DNA of 64,000 nt from Tannerella sp. (lineage in GTDB: Bacteria > Bacteroidota > Bacteroidia > Bacteroidales > Tannerellaceae). Where the stretch lies: contig JAITVY010000098.1 in the NCBI GenBank assembly GCA_031285565.1, positions 1-64,000 on the forward strand, written 5' to 3'. A program made the position numbers and the translations under genes. Of the stretch, positions 18,310-27,712 are shown piece after piece (within the stretch, counting starts at the first letter, position 1; each line of letters begins with the position of its first letter). The notes beneath the pieces were generated by a model, which saw only the letters and a program-made list of their open reading frames with translations, ran no database searches and had not been told where the DNA came from.

Positions 18310-19836
18310 TTATTTCAGCCATTCATCATGTTGTAGCAAATTTTTCGCTTTATCTATGGCCGATTGTGGGATAGGCCATACGTAATGTTTGGCAGGATTA
18401 AAGACCCGGGTCTCAATTGTTTTCAACGGAAGAACTCCCGGAATCTCATAACTGACGATCTCTTTATTAAGTACGCTTTCTGCCGTTTTCCAGCGAAGAA
18501 TATCGAAATAACGCAGCCCCTCACCGGCCAGTTCAACCCGTCGTTCGTTACGGATAAAAGCTCTCAAAGTCTCTTTTGTGTTATATTTATTCCTGTCAAC
18601 TTCCGGCATTCCGGCTCTTTTCCGGATTTGGTCTAAAGCATCATAAACAGATGCGTCCGGTCCGGATGCTTCATTTTTAGCTTCTGCATACATTAACAAT
18701 ACATCCGCATAACGGAAAATAATCCAGTTTACCCACATAGAACGCTGTTGCGTATACATATCCGCAATATATTTCCTAAAGTAAATATATGTTTTAGCAG
18801 CAAGCCCGTCATGTTGATTATTAATCGGATCGTAGGTTACGCCGGCAAATGTTTCGAACGGAACAATAAAGTTCATTTTGAAACGAGGATCCCTGTTTTC
18901 CCATGGGTTCTGGGCATCAAACAAAGGAGATTCGGTAATAGGCAATCCATCAGAACATTCATACGAGTTAACAAGGTCGGGCAAAGGCATAGACTGGCTG
19001 GAACCTCCGATTGTATAAAACCCATGAGCGAAACACATCGTATGTGTTTCCAGATTTTCAGCATATTGCCTGGCAAGAATAACTTCTTTGGTCTGATTAT
19101 TGAAGTCTGTCATAAAAACTTCCATATAATTGGGATGCAGCTCATATACATTCAAATCCATAACCGCTTTAGCCGCTTCGGCAGCCTCTGCCCACCGTTC
19201 ATTATATAACATAACACGAGCTTTAAGAGCCAACGCTGCGCCTTTGGTCGCTCTTCCGGTTTCACTTGCCGACCAGGAAACCGGTAATTCATTAATCGCC
19301 AGTTCTAATTGTTCCAATAAATATTTCAGAACATCTGCTTTCGGAGATTTTGGGATATCACTGTCTTCCATTGCCAAAACGCTTGTCACCAAAGGTACAT
19401 CCCGGTACAAGGTAACCATTTCGTAATATCGCAGGGCAATGATAAAATGCGCCTGGCCTGCCAGTTCGTTTTTTTGTTCGACCGATAAATTAGGAATGTC
19501 GTCTAACCTATTCAACAATTCCAGGCAATGGCGGATATAAGAATAACCCCATTTATAGGAGACAATATTTGTCGTAGATTCAAATGTACCATTCGCCACC
19601 AGGTTACAGTTACCACGTCCCGGACCGGCACTATTATCACTCATGGGTTCAAATGAATAGTCCTGCCATCCGGGCAAGTCTTTATATGCATTACTCACCC
19701 ACATTTCAGCCCTGTCGTATGAAGTCCAGAAAGTAGCATCAGATGGGTTTGCTAAAGGTGGCGTTTCCAGGAAATCTGAACATGACATCAATCCCAGGCT
19801 GGCACCTAACAGAAATATTTTATTTAGAAGTTTCAT
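18310..19836 (-). CDS. SusD-like surface glycan-binding lipoprotein
   Basis: A 508-residue lipoprotein with the lipobox LMSC-SDF near residue 19, then the SusD/RagB start FLETPPLANPSDATFW. It has the SusD TPR-like helices (IIALRYYEMVTLYRDVPLV) and the C-terminal RNERRVELAGEGLRYFDILRWK followed by YVWPIPQSAIDKAKNL. It sits on the outer membrane as the lid of the SusC channel and selects the glycan to be imported. It follows susC by 23 nt in the same transcript. The specific ligand cannot be read from sequence. Confidence 0.92.
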   Translation of the reverse strand: MKLLNKIFLLGASLGLMSCSDFLETPPLANPSDATFWTSYDRAEMWVSNAYKDLPGWQDYSFEPMSDNSAGPGRGNCNLVANGTFESTTNIVSYKWGYSYIRHCLELLNRLDDIPNLSVEQKNELAGQAHFIIALRYYEMVTLYRDVPLVTSVLAMEDSDIPKSPKADVLKYLLEQLELAINELPVSWSASETGRATKGAALALKARVMLYNERWAEAAEAAKAVMDLNVYELHPNYMEVFMTDFNNQTKEVILARQYAENLETHTMCFAHGFYTIGGSSQSMPLPDLVNSYECSDGLPITESPLFDAQNPWENRDPRFKMNFIVPFETFAGVTYDPINNQHDGLAAKTYIYFRKYIADMYTQQRSMWVNWIIFRYADVLLMYAEAKNEASGPDASVYDALDQIRKRAGMPEVDRNKYNTKETLRAFIRNERRVELAGEGLRYFDILRWKTAESVLNKEIVSYEIPGVLPLKTIETRVFNPAKHYVWPIPQSAIDKAKNLLQHDEWLK

Positions 19837-19859
19837 TGTAGTATATTTTTGAGGTTTAA

Positions 19860-22800
19860 TTAAAATGATACGTTTACGCCAAAAGAGTAAACCTTAGTTA
19901 ACGGATACATATTACCATTTCCGGTAGGGGCTTCAGGATCAACACCTTTCATTTTAGTGAAAGTGAACAAGTTCTCTGCATTTAAATAAAACCGAATATG
20001 CTGCATAGATAATTTCTTAACAATATTATTAGGCAGTGTATATCCTAATTGTATGTTTTTTGCCCTTAAATAAGCAGAGTTCTGGAGCCAGAAAGAAGAA
20101 AAGTTACCTACATTAACACCACCTATACGCAATTTCGGATACTTCCCGGTAATCCAGTTACCTTGATCGTCCTGGTGCCAGCGGTCTTTAAAATGCTCCT
20201 GAAGCGTCCCCAATTGTTCATGAAGAGGTAATCCCCCATAACTATTGATATATGTTTTCTGGCTGGCAACTCCTTGCAAAAAGAGGCTTAAATCAAGTCC
20301 TTTCCACCCCAGATTAAGATTTATTCCAAAAGGGAATCGCGGACGTGAACTACCTAAACGGACACGATCATCTGCATTTACCGTTCCATTTCCATCCGTA
20401 TCCTGATATTTCAAATCACCGACACCTGTTTTTATATTTTGGAATGCATGGTTTTTTACTTCTTCCTCGCTTGAAAAGATACCTTCGCATTTCCAACCAT
20501 ACCATTCATTCATCTCATATCCGATTTCAGTAATCTGGTTACCGCTGATAACAGGGCTGCCAATCATCTCCTTTACTTCGTTTTTAGCATCAGATATCTG
20601 CAGATTGGCACTCCAGTTAAAGTCGTTTCTCCGGTCACGATAACTGATCATTGCTTCCCAACCGATATTATCAACGGTTCCAACGTTCATAATCGGAGCG
20701 CCCATACCATATGTGTCAGGAACTACCGGTCTCATCAGAATATCGGATGTTCGGTCTTTGAAACCATCTACTGACAAGGATACCTTGTCATTCAAAAATG
20801 TAACATCAAGTCCGACATTCGTAGTAGTCTTTGTCTCCCATGTTAGCCTGTCATTAACTGAATTTGTATAATAAGCAGTTGTATGTGATAAACCTCCAAA
20901 ATAATATGCCGAAGTTGATATCGTTGAATAATGTTGATAGAGTCCAAGGTCGCTGGACGAAATTCTTGTATTTTGATTTCCTACCTGTCCCCATGAAACT
21001 CTCAACTTAAGATTAGAAATGCTTTCTTTCAGGGAACTAAAAAAAGCCTCTTCCGAAATCCTCCATCCTGCTGAAAAAGAAGGAAAAACACCCCACCTTT
21101 CTTTAGACGAAAAACGTGATGAACCGTCATAACGTATATTTGCTTCAACCAAATATCTTCCCTTCCAGGCATAATTGATACGTCCGAAATAAGAAGCTAT
21201 TGACCAGTCAGATGCTGTACCTGATGTAGTCCATACATTCGGATCAGCGCTACCTGCATTAATAACATAAATATCGTCTGTCAAAAAATCACGCCGCCCG
21301 ACAGTTTCCTGATAATCTTTACTCCATTCCATGGAAGCGCCCGCCAGGATCTTTAAGTCATGGTCTTCCCCAATAATTTTATCATACGTAACAAGCGCCT
21401 GTAAATTATGTTCATAATTGGATTGGTTGAATACCGTCATTGAATTGGTATTATAATCAAAATCTACAGTTTTACAATCCTCCGGACTAATAAACTGCAT
21501 ACGCTTACTGAAGTTTATTTCCCGGGTCGGGTCATACTTTCCAAAATAAGAACCTTTGATGTTTAAACCATCCAGGATGTTATAATTTAAACTGAGCGAT
21601 CCGTTGATCCGGTTGAATTTACGATTCTGAAAACCACCGTCTTCTGACGCTAAGCCAAACCGGTTAGCCCAGGCCGTAACCGAAGCCCATTGCCCATCTT
21701 CGGTAAATATTGGTAAAGCAGATGGTCGTCTGTATGCAGAAGAGATAATATCACCCAGTCCACGGGTCGGACCGCTGGGATAAGTTGCAGTGGAAGGCGC
21801 TTTGCGCGTAGTAGGCATAAAGTTCAGCATCACATCAGCAGTTAACTTCTCTGTTATTTTAAACTGATCACTGATACGAAAATTCAGCCGGTTAAAACTC
21901 GTATTTTTCATTATCCCATCCTGATACAGGTAACCAAAAGAAAAAAGAAATGTATTCTTTTCACTTCCTCCGGATATACTTACATTATGTTGCGTCTGAA
22001 TGGAAGGATCAAATAAATAATCCGGACGATTGGCACTCGGCTTCTTCCCGGTTCTGAATTCTTCAACCTGTTCTTCCGACCAGGTGAATGTGGTAGTATT
22101 GGGATTATCATTATACTCAGCTTCACGAAACAGACGGGCATGATCATAAGCATTAACCATCTGTGGATAAGCGGTTGCTTCCTGAACGCCGACGTATCCA
22201 TCATAAGATACGGATATCTTACCGGCTTTTCCTCTCTTGGTAGTCACAAGTATAACTCCACCCGAAGCTCTTGCACCATAAATAGCAGCGGCAGCGGCAT
22301 CTTTGAGAACAGTTACACTTTCTATATCCTGCGGATTCAAATTGGCCATCGAAATAGCCTGGCCATCCACAATAACCAACGGGTCATTGGTACTGAAAGT
22401 ACTTTTACCCCGGATACTCATATTCAGTGCCTCATTACCAGGCTGCCCCCCTGTTTGTGTCACAGTTAATCCCGGTATCTGGCCTTGAATAGCCTGCTGT
22501 ACGGTTGTATAGGTTCTATTTTGAATATCGTCTGCTGTAACAGAAGCAACAGAACCGGTCAGATTAACTTTTTTCTGTGCTCCATAAGCAACTACAACAA
22601 CTTCTTCCAAACTTTTTGAATCCTCAACCAAAACGATATGCAATTCATTTTCATTGCCAATTGTTATACTCTTAGATAAATAACCAATATACGAAATATC
22701 TAAAGTACTTTGATTTCCAACATTTAATACAAATTTGCCATCAACATCTGTGATAGTGCCATTAGTAGTACCTTTCTCAACAACATTTGCACCGATAACA

Positions 22801-22985
22801 GGTTGTCCGGCCTGATCGACAACTACCCCTGTAATTCTCTTTTGTTGTTGGATGTCGTTTGTAACATGTTCATTTGAAACAGTTTTTCCTTCCACCCAAA
22901 CATCAGCATACACTGATATAGGTAATAAGAAGATTGTAACCAGTGCTATACAGGCACCAGTCTTTCGAAAATGATTTTTTTTCAT
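19860..22985 (-). CDS. SusC-like TonB-dependent outer-membrane transporter
   Basis: A 1041-residue transporter. It has a signal peptide, a carboxypeptidase-regulatory-like domain (GVVVDQAGQPVIGANVVEKG), a TonB box region (LEEVVVVAYG), a plug with the SusC signature (SIRGKSTFSTNDPLVIVDG and VLKDAAAAAIYGARASGGVI), and a C-terminal beta barrel ending in Phe. It moves oligosaccharides through the outer membrane with TonB energy, together with the SusD partner. It is 177 nt downstream of the YhcH-like gene; a weak -7 box in that gap may give it its own promoter. Confidence 0.92.
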   Translation of the reverse strand: MKKNHFRKTGACIALVTIFLLPISVYADVWVEGKTVSNEHVTNDIQQQKRITGVVVDQAGQPVIGANVVEKGTTNGTITDVDGKFVLNVGNQSTLDISYIGYLSKSITIGNENELHIVLVEDSKSLEEVVVVAYGAQKKVNLTGSVASVTADDIQNRTYTTVQQAIQGQIPGLTVTQTGGQPGNEALNMSIRGKSTFSTNDPLVIVDGQAISMANLNPQDIESVTVLKDAAAAAIYGARASGGVILVTTKRGKAGKISVSYDGYVGVQEATAYPQMVNAYDHARLFREAEYNDNPNTTTFTWSEEQVEEFRTGKKPSANRPDYLFDPSIQTQHNVSISGGSEKNTFLFSFGYLYQDGIMKNTSFNRLNFRISDQFKITEKLTADVMLNFMPTTRKAPSTATYPSGPTRGLGDIISSAYRRPSALPIFTEDGQWASVTAWANRFGLASEDGGFQNRKFNRINGSLSLNYNILDGLNIKGSYFGKYDPTREINFSKRMQFISPEDCKTVDFDYNTNSMTVFNQSNYEHNLQALVTYDKIIGEDHDLKILAGASMEWSKDYQETVGRRDFLTDDIYVINAGSADPNVWTTSGTASDWSIASYFGRINYAWKGRYLVEANIRYDGSSRFSSKERWGVFPSFSAGWRISEEAFFSSLKESISNLKLRVSWGQVGNQNTRISSSDLGLYQHYSTISTSAYYFGGLSHTTAYYTNSVNDRLTWETKTTTNVGLDVTFLNDKVSLSVDGFKDRTSDILMRPVVPDTYGMGAPIMNVGTVDNIGWEAMISYRDRRNDFNWSANLQISDAKNEVKEMIGSPVISGNQITEIGYEMNEWYGWKCEGIFSSEEEVKNHAFQNIKTGVGDLKYQDTDGNGTVNADDRVRLGSSRPRFPFGINLNLGWKGLDLSLFLQGVASQKTYINSYGGLPLHEQLGTLQEHFKDRWHQDDQGNWITGKYPKLRIGGVNVGNFSSFWLQNSAYLRAKNIQLGYTLPNNIVKKLSMQHIRFYLNAENLFTFTKMKGVDPEAPTGNGNMYPLTKVYSFGVNVSF

Positions 22986-23069
22986 GATAAAGTAATTTTA
23001 GAGTCTACTATTAACTCAATTAAAGGATTTCTATAAGTTTAATAAATTAAGGTAACTAAATATTTCCGG

Positions 23070-23099
23070 CAAATATGATTATCCCATCATACTTGCGAA
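23070..23099 (-). promoter_or_regulatory. Possible promoter of susC
   Basis: On the minus strand, CATATTTG (one mismatch to TAnnTTTG) lies at 23077-23070, with TTCG (one mismatch to TTTG) 18 nt upstream at 23099-23096. It is 85 nt before the SusC start. No palindromic AAACGTTT operator is seen here, unlike at fucI. Confidence 0.35.
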
Positions 23100-23162
23100 G
23101 GTTAAAAGACTGAAACAGAATATCAAAACAGCCAGGAAAGTAAAAAAAATACACGTTTCTTT

Positions 23163-23780
23163 TTATTCGGAAACAGGTATTTTCACTACAATCTTTTTAA
23201 CCGTTTTAGTAGTATCAGTCATTAAACAAGGTTTATGTGCATCAGTAGGAAAGAACACAAAGAAACGGCTTTTATCTGCCAAAAGTTTACTCCCTTTTGT
23301 TTTACTTTCAAAAAACATAATATCTGCTTCACCATCATAATTTTGTGCCTCTTTTATCATTTCAAGAGGTAAAATTTCAATATACTCCTCTCCTTCGGCT
23401 ACATATTGTATATCAATATATTTCCGGTGAGCTTCATATTTTGCATCTTCAGGTTTTTTTGTCTGATATACCGAAACGGTGGCATATAATCCATTATCAG
23501 ATAAATCATAACGGCCTTCCGGCAATTCAGAAAGATCTTCATTTTTCAGAAAGTCAAATGCTTTTCTCCAGGTCTCAGGATTTTTTTCCTGTTGCTGAAT
23601 AAATAATCGCTTATTAATATTTGCATCCGGAACATAGGGAAGATCCTTGTTCCAGTTAGATTCCAGGAACCATTCATTCACTTTTTCATCGCTCCATCCA
23701 TCTATTTTAGAGCTATTTGAATTACATCCGATTGCTATAAATCCTAAAAACGTAAACAGGTAACGAATTGTTTTTTTCAT
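23163..23780 (-). CDS. YhcH/YjgK/YiaL-family (DUF386) lipoprotein
   Basis: A 205-residue protein. The YhcH-type cupin-like domain occupies about residues 70-205 (LPEGRYDLSDNGLYATVSVYQTK, then YEAHRKYIDIQYVAEGEEYIEI and FFVFFPTDAHKPCLM), with the metal-ligand-type H and E residues in place. YhcH (NanQ) is reported to be an anomerase that gives the open-chain sialic acid to its aldolase. Unusually, this copy has a lipoprotein signal (FLGFIAIGC-NSN), so it would act outside the cytoplasm. It lies 62 nt after an aldolase of the NanA superfamily, which supports a role in ulosonic acid use. Confidence 0.8.
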   Translation of the reverse strand: MKKTIRYLFTFLGFIAIGCNSNSSKIDGWSDEKVNEWFLESNWNKDLPYVPDANINKRLFIQQQEKNPETWRKAFDFLKNEDLSELPEGRYDLSDNGLYATVSVYQTKKPEDAKYEAHRKYIDIQYVAEGEEYIEILPLEMIKEAQNYDGEADIMFFESKTKGSKLLADKSRFFVFFPTDAHKPCLMTDTTKTVKKIVVKIPVSE

Positions 23781-23842
23781 GGTATTATTATTTAGGTTAA
23801 TATGTTATTGAATCAATAATATTAATTTATAGACTTATTCGT

Positions 23843-24760
23843 TTATGTTAGTAAATCTAATTCAACCAGTTTATCCCGTACGATATTTCGTTCCCTTTCC
23901 TCAAATTTATGGAAAGGTTCTGCCATATAGTCGCTACATACGCCTAAAAGATTGAGTGCGGATTTGATTCCTTTAATATAACTGGATGCAAATCGTCCTA
24001 TATCATACAGAGAGAGGCTAATATCCATTACCTTAGATTGCAAAACGGATATTTTTTCAAAATCCCTTTCTACTGCCGCATTATAAAGTGATACATATAA
24101 TTCAGGGAATAGATTAGCTCCACCGTTCACTCCCCCATGAGCACCCATTAATACAGCTTCAGCGGTCATTTCCTCTGGTCCGACAAACAAGCCAAAATCC
24201 GGCTTATCATGTAATAAATGAATTAATTTCTGAAAATAACTCCCATTGGCTGAACTATCTTTTATCCCGACAATATTGGGATTATCAGAAAGAGTCAGAA
24301 CAGTTTTGGGCTCAATCATTATTTTCACATTCGATGGCATGTTGTATAAGAACAGTGGTAACGGAAGACGTTTGGCCAGATGTACATAATATTGAATCAA
24401 TTCATCCTGTCCCGGAGCATAATAATAAGGAGGTGCTGATACCAATGCGTCAGCTCCATGTTCGGCTGCAACTACGGCAAGAGAGAGACTTTCCGAAAAA
24501 CTGGTATCAGTGATACCTACCAACACTTGTATCCTGCCATCTACAATCCGGCATGTGTGCTTTATAAGCTCTCTCCTTACCAGATAACTTAAGTTCTGTG
24601 CTTCACCCGAAGTCCCAAGGATAAAGACACCCGAGACTCCTCCTTTGATCATTCGATTCAGGAGATTTTCCAATCCGATAATATCTAATGTATCATTATC
24701 TAACATCGGTGTTATAGCTGGAGGGATAATCCCTCGTAAAGGTTTACTCAACATATTCAT
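23843..24760 (-). CDS. NAL/DHDPS-superfamily class I aldolase
   Basis: A 305-residue cytoplasmic TIM-barrel aldolase or synthase. The Schiff-base Lys is in GIKDSS near residue 165 and the catalytic Tyr in LFLYNMPS near residue 138; FILGTSGEA near residue 45 is the substrate carboxylate loop. Members cleave 2-keto-3-deoxy sugar acids to pyruvate and an aldehyde or make the reverse bond. It is not the housekeeping DapA, given its place between FucI and a YhcH-type gene. I infer cleavage of Kdo to pyruvate and D-arabinose, but N-acetylneuraminate or another keto acid remains possible. Its ATG shares a base with the FucI stop (TAATG), so the two are translationally coupled. Confidence 0.85.
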   Translation of the reverse strand: MNMLSKPLRGIIPPAITPMLDNDTLDIIGLENLLNRMIKGGVSGVFILGTSGEAQNLSYLVRRELIKHTCRIVDGRIQVLVGITDTSFSESLSLAVVAAEHGADALVSAPPYYYAPGQDELIQYYVHLAKRLPLPLFLYNMPSNVKIMIEPKTVLTLSDNPNIVGIKDSSANGSYFQKLIHLLHDKPDFGLFVGPEEMTAEAVLMGAHGGVNGGANLFPELYVSLYNAAVERDFEKISVLQSKVMDISLSLYDIGRFASSYIKGIKSALNLLGVCSDYMAEPFHKFEERERNIVRDKLVELDLLT

Positions 24761-26535
24761 TATTTATATAAAGGTCCATAGTTTTTACAAGCTCTGTAAT
24801 CAGCACCTTCCGGCTCTGCTCCAAAAGCATTCCATGCGGCAGGACGAAAGATTTGTTCTTCATCAACATTGTGCATACAGACAGGTATGGAAAGCATAGA
24901 TGCCAATGAAATCAGGTCGGCGCCAATATGACCATAACTGATGGCTCCATGATTAGCTCCCCAATAGTTCATTACAGAGTAGACATTCCTGAAACGACCT
25001 GTTCCGGTAATGCGGGGGATAAAAAAAGTAGAAGGCCAGGTTCTGTCAGTACGTTTATTTATGAGATCAAATACATGATCCGGAAAAGTAGCTGTCCAAC
25101 CCTCGGCAATTTGTAAAACCGGCCCCAGATCTTTTACCAGATTCAAACGACACATTGTAACCGGCATACCCGGTTTCGTAAGAAATTGTGATGAATATCC
25201 GCCACCCCGCATATATTCCAATGAAGCAGGATGCCAGGTTGTTACATCAAGCATTTTATCCACTTCTGCTGTTGTTATTTCCCAAAATGGTTTCATCACC
25301 GGTTGACCGTTTTCATCGGATTGCTGGCCTGTACCATCTAATGTACATGAACCTGAGTTAATCAGATGAATCGCTCCTCCTGCCAAAATTCCTTCCGGTC
25401 TCCAACCAGTCACTCTTTCAATTGCTTCCGGACTCCAGTAAGTCCTTACATCTGCAAAAATCTGAGCCTTATTCGTTAATAGTTTACCAAACAACATAGA
25501 AATACCATTCAGATGATCATCTTCCGTTGCAAATGTAAACGGCTCACGGATACCATTCCAATCAAAAGAAGAATTTAGTATCGCTTCTGAAAAATCACCA
25601 TCGGGAAGAAAATCCGTCCATTGACGCTGTCCCTGAAAACCTCCGGCAATTGCATTATGTCCCATAGCTTCCTCTTTATAATCCATATACCATAATGCCC
25701 GGTTGCCAACCATCAAATCCCGCATGATCATAGTCATCTTTATAACAAATCCCCAATCCTGATCTTTCTTTTCACGGGAAGTTTTTAAATGTTCCGGATT
25801 GAAGTCTTCTCCTTCATGTGACATGCAGTTCCTTTTAGTCCATTCCAGTGCCCGGACATACTCATCTTTGTCATATATTTCCTGTTGTATACGCCGTAAG
25901 ATTTCAGAACTATCCACATATTCCGTACGCATACCCAAATATTCCTGCAAAAAGTCCGGACTTACAATTGAACCTGCGATTCCCATAGAAACAGAACCTA
26001 TTGCCAGATAAGACTTACCACGCATAATAGCAACGGCAAGACCCGCTTTTGCAAAACGAAGAAGTTTTTCCCTCACATCATCCGGAATTTCATGGTTATC
26101 TGCATCCTGAACATCTTTACCATAAATACCAAAAGCAGGTAGACCTTTCTGGTTATGCGCAGCCAATGCAGCTGCCAGATAAACCGCTCCCGGTCGCTCA
26201 CTCCCATTAAATCCCCAAATGGCTTTAGGTATAGCCGGATTCATATCGATCGTTTCCGATCCGTAACACCAACAAGGTGTTACTGAAAGAGAAGCGCCAA
26301 CTCCTTCCCTTTCGAACTTTTCTGCACAATCAGCAGCTTCCTTGACACCTCCAATGCATGTATCGGCAAGAACACACTCAATGGGTGAACCATCCGGATA
26401 GTGTAATGTTTCACTGTACAAATGTGCCACCTTTTGAGCAAGATTCATCGTCATATCTTCTAGTGATTCACGGATTCCCCGACGACGTCCGTCAATAATA
26501 GGGCGAATTCCGATTTTTGGATAGTTTGACTTCAT
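24760..26535 (-). CDS. fucI: L-fucose/D-arabinose isomerase
   Basis: A 591-residue enzyme, the same length as E. coli FucI and clearly collinear with it: [20 protein letters not shown] at the N-terminus, [49 protein letters not shown], and the C-terminal [20 protein letters not shown]. FucI interconverts L-fucose and L-fuculose, and also D-arabinose and D-ribulose. The window has no fuculose-1-phosphate aldolase and no fucosidase, but a ribulokinase is present, so D-arabinose is favoured here by inference. It is the first gene of the operon, with a LacI-type operator in its promoter. Confidence 0.9.
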   Translation of the reverse strand: MKSNYPKIGIRPIIDGRRRGIRESLEDMTMNLAQKVAHLYSETLHYPDGSPIECVLADTCIGGVKEAADCAEKFEREGVGASLSVTPCWCYGSETIDMNPAIPKAIWGFNGSERPGAVYLAAALAAHNQKGLPAFGIYGKDVQDADNHEIPDDVREKLLRFAKAGLAVAIMRGKSYLAIGSVSMGIAGSIVSPDFLQEYLGMRTEYVDSSEILRRIQQEIYDKDEYVRALEWTKRNCMSHEGEDFNPEHLKTSREKKDQDWGFVIKMTMIMRDLMVGNRALWYMDYKEEAMGHNAIAGGFQGQRQWTDFLPDGDFSEAILNSSFDWNGIREPFTFATEDDHLNGISMLFGKLLTNKAQIFADVRTYWSPEAIERVTGWRPEGILAGGAIHLINSGSCTLDGTGQQSDENGQPVMKPFWEITTAEVDKMLDVTTWHPASLEYMRGGGYSSQFLTKPGMPVTMCRLNLVKDLGPVLQIAEGWTATFPDHVFDLINKRTDRTWPSTFFIPRITGTGRFRNVYSVMNYWGANHGAISYGHIGADLISLASMLSIPVCMHNVDEEQIFRPAAWNAFGAEPEGADYRACKNYGPLYK

Positions 26536-26596
26536 AATATTATATTAAACGATTAACTGATTCGATTATATCAATCTTCAAATTCTTTTGACAATG

Positions 26597-26628
26597 CAAA
26601 TATATATAGTTAAACGTTTATCTTAAAA
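26597..26628 (-). promoter_or_regulatory. fucI operon promoter
   Basis: On the minus strand the -7 box TATATTTG (26604-26597) is a full consensus match. A TTTT at 26628-26625 stands where the -33 TTTG is expected, 20 nt upstream. Transcription would start near 26590, leaving a leader of about 55 nt before fucI. Confidence 0.65.
26609..26622. promoter_or_regulatory. LacI-type operator O1 in the fucI promoter
   Basis: TAAACGTTTA at 26611-26620 is a perfect 10-bp palindrome centred on CG, the usual LacI-family operator core; the outer G/C and A/T pairs at 26608-26609 and 26622-26623 also match. It fills the spacer between the -7 and -33 elements, so a bound repressor would block RNA polymerase. 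Confidence 0.65.
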
Positions 26629-26639
26629 CTATTTTAAGA
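26621..26639. repeat. Perfect AT-rich inverted repeat between the two operators
   Basis: TCTTAAAA (26621-26628) and TTTTAAGA (26632-26639) form a perfect 8-bp inverted repeat around CTA. It overlaps the -33 region of the fucI promoter and could be a second regulator's site or a simple hairpin. Confidence 0.4.
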
Positions 26640-26666
26640 TGTTATAAAACATATCTCCAGCAATAA

Positions 26667-26680
26667 TAAAACGTTTAACT
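26667..26680. promoter_or_regulatory. LacI-type operator O2 upstream of fucI
   Basis: AAACGTTT at 26669-26676 repeats the core of O1, centred 57 bp upstream of it, with partial outer symmetry (T26667/A26678). Two cores at this distance could hold a repressor tetramer or looped dimers. Confidence 0.5.
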
Positions 26681-26833
26681 TACTCAAATATCTTATAATA
26701 TACAACCAAACTGCATAACTATACGCTATTTTCACTACAGAAACCCTCCTTAAAATAAACTGTGTATCCCTTATACATTCTTCCCAACAAATAAAATCCA
26801 TAATTTTACGTTCTTATATAAATAAATTGAAAT

Positions 26834-27628
26834 ATGGATTTAAAGGAAATGACCCTTCGGGTTTGTGAGATTGCACAGAACACAGGCGCTTATTTAGTTA
26901 CCGAAAGAGCCGGATTTAATAAAAAAGATGTATTGGAAAAAGGCTCCCATAATTATGTTTCGTATGTAGACCGCGAAGCCGAAAAAATGACAGTAAAAGA
27001 ATTAAGAACACTATTACCGGAAGCAGGCTTCATTACTGAAGAAGAAACCGTTGAGCAATCTGAAAACAGTTTTAGATGGGTGGTTGATCCATTGGACGGA
27101 ACCTCCAACTTTATCCATAATTTATCTCCGTATTGTGTTAGTATAGGACTGCAAAATCAGGAAGAGACATTGCTGGGGGTTGTTTATGAAGTATGCCGCA
27201 ATGAATGTTTTTATGCCTATAAAGGAGGTGGCGCTTATCTGGATGGCAAGGCTATTAAAGTTTCGGACGTTTCGTCACTGAATAATGCATTTATGGGATT
27301 AGGTTTACCCTATAATTTTGATGAATATAAAAACACAGCCAATTATTTAGTTGAAAAATTATATGGCTATGTATCAGGTACCCGCATATTAGGAGCTGCA
27401 GCTGCTGAACTTTGTTATATTGCATGCGGACGGTTTGATGCACGCATCGAAGCATTCCTGGGGCCATGGGATGTCTCTGCCGGAGGATTTATATTACAAC
27501 AGGCAGGAGGCGTAATAACCGATTTCGAAGGCAAAGACGATTGGAAATCCGGTAAGCAGGTAGTTGCCAGTAATGGCAAATTTCATAAAGAGATCATCTC
27601 GTTACTTCAATCGAAGACATCAAATTAA
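26834..27628 (+). CDS. Inositol monophosphatase-family (SuhB-like) phosphatase
   Basis: A 264-residue cytoplasmic enzyme with the two metal-binding signatures of the family: WVVDPLDGTSNFIHN near residues 84-98 and GPWDVSAGGFILQQAGG near 207-222, plus ITEEE near residue 67. Members remove phosphate from inositol or related small molecules with Mg2+; SuhB has an additional role in rRNA transcription in E. coli. Length is normal. It is divergent from fucI and has its own upstream region, where no strong promoter was recognised. Confidence 0.88.
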   Translation: MDLKEMTLRVCEIAQNTGAYLVTERAGFNKKDVLEKGSHNYVSYVDREAEKMTVKELRTLLPEAGFITEEETVEQSENSFRWVVDPLDGTSNFIHNLSPYCVSIGLQNQEETLLGVVYEVCRNECFYAYKGGGAYLDGKAIKVSDVSSLNNAFMGLGLPYNFDEYKNTANYLVEKLYGYVSGTRILGAAAAELCYIACGRFDARIEAFLGPWDVSAGGFILQQAGGVITDFEGKDDWKSGKQVVASNGKFHKEIISLLQSKTSN

Positions 27629-27644
27629 CACAGGTAGCTCTCCC

Positions 27645-27680
27645 TTGTTGCATGTCAAGAACTTTTTTTTCGTATCTTTG
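27645..27680 (+). promoter_or_regulatory. Promoter of the corA-type gene
   Basis: TATCTTTG at 27673-27680 is a full -7 match. TTG copies at 27645-27650 stand near the -33 position, 22 nt upstream of it. The start of transcription near 27687 would give a long leader of about 120 nt. Confidence 0.55.
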
Positions 27681-27712
27681 CGATGCTTTAATATAAAAAG
27701 AGATAATTAATT

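Noticed and set aside
23843..26535. A standard L-fucose plus sialic acid catabolic operon
   Set aside because: There is no fuculose-phosphate aldolase, fucosidase, NanE-type epimerase or ManNAc kinase, and the kinase is of the ribulokinase type. It remains the main alternative to the Kdo reading.
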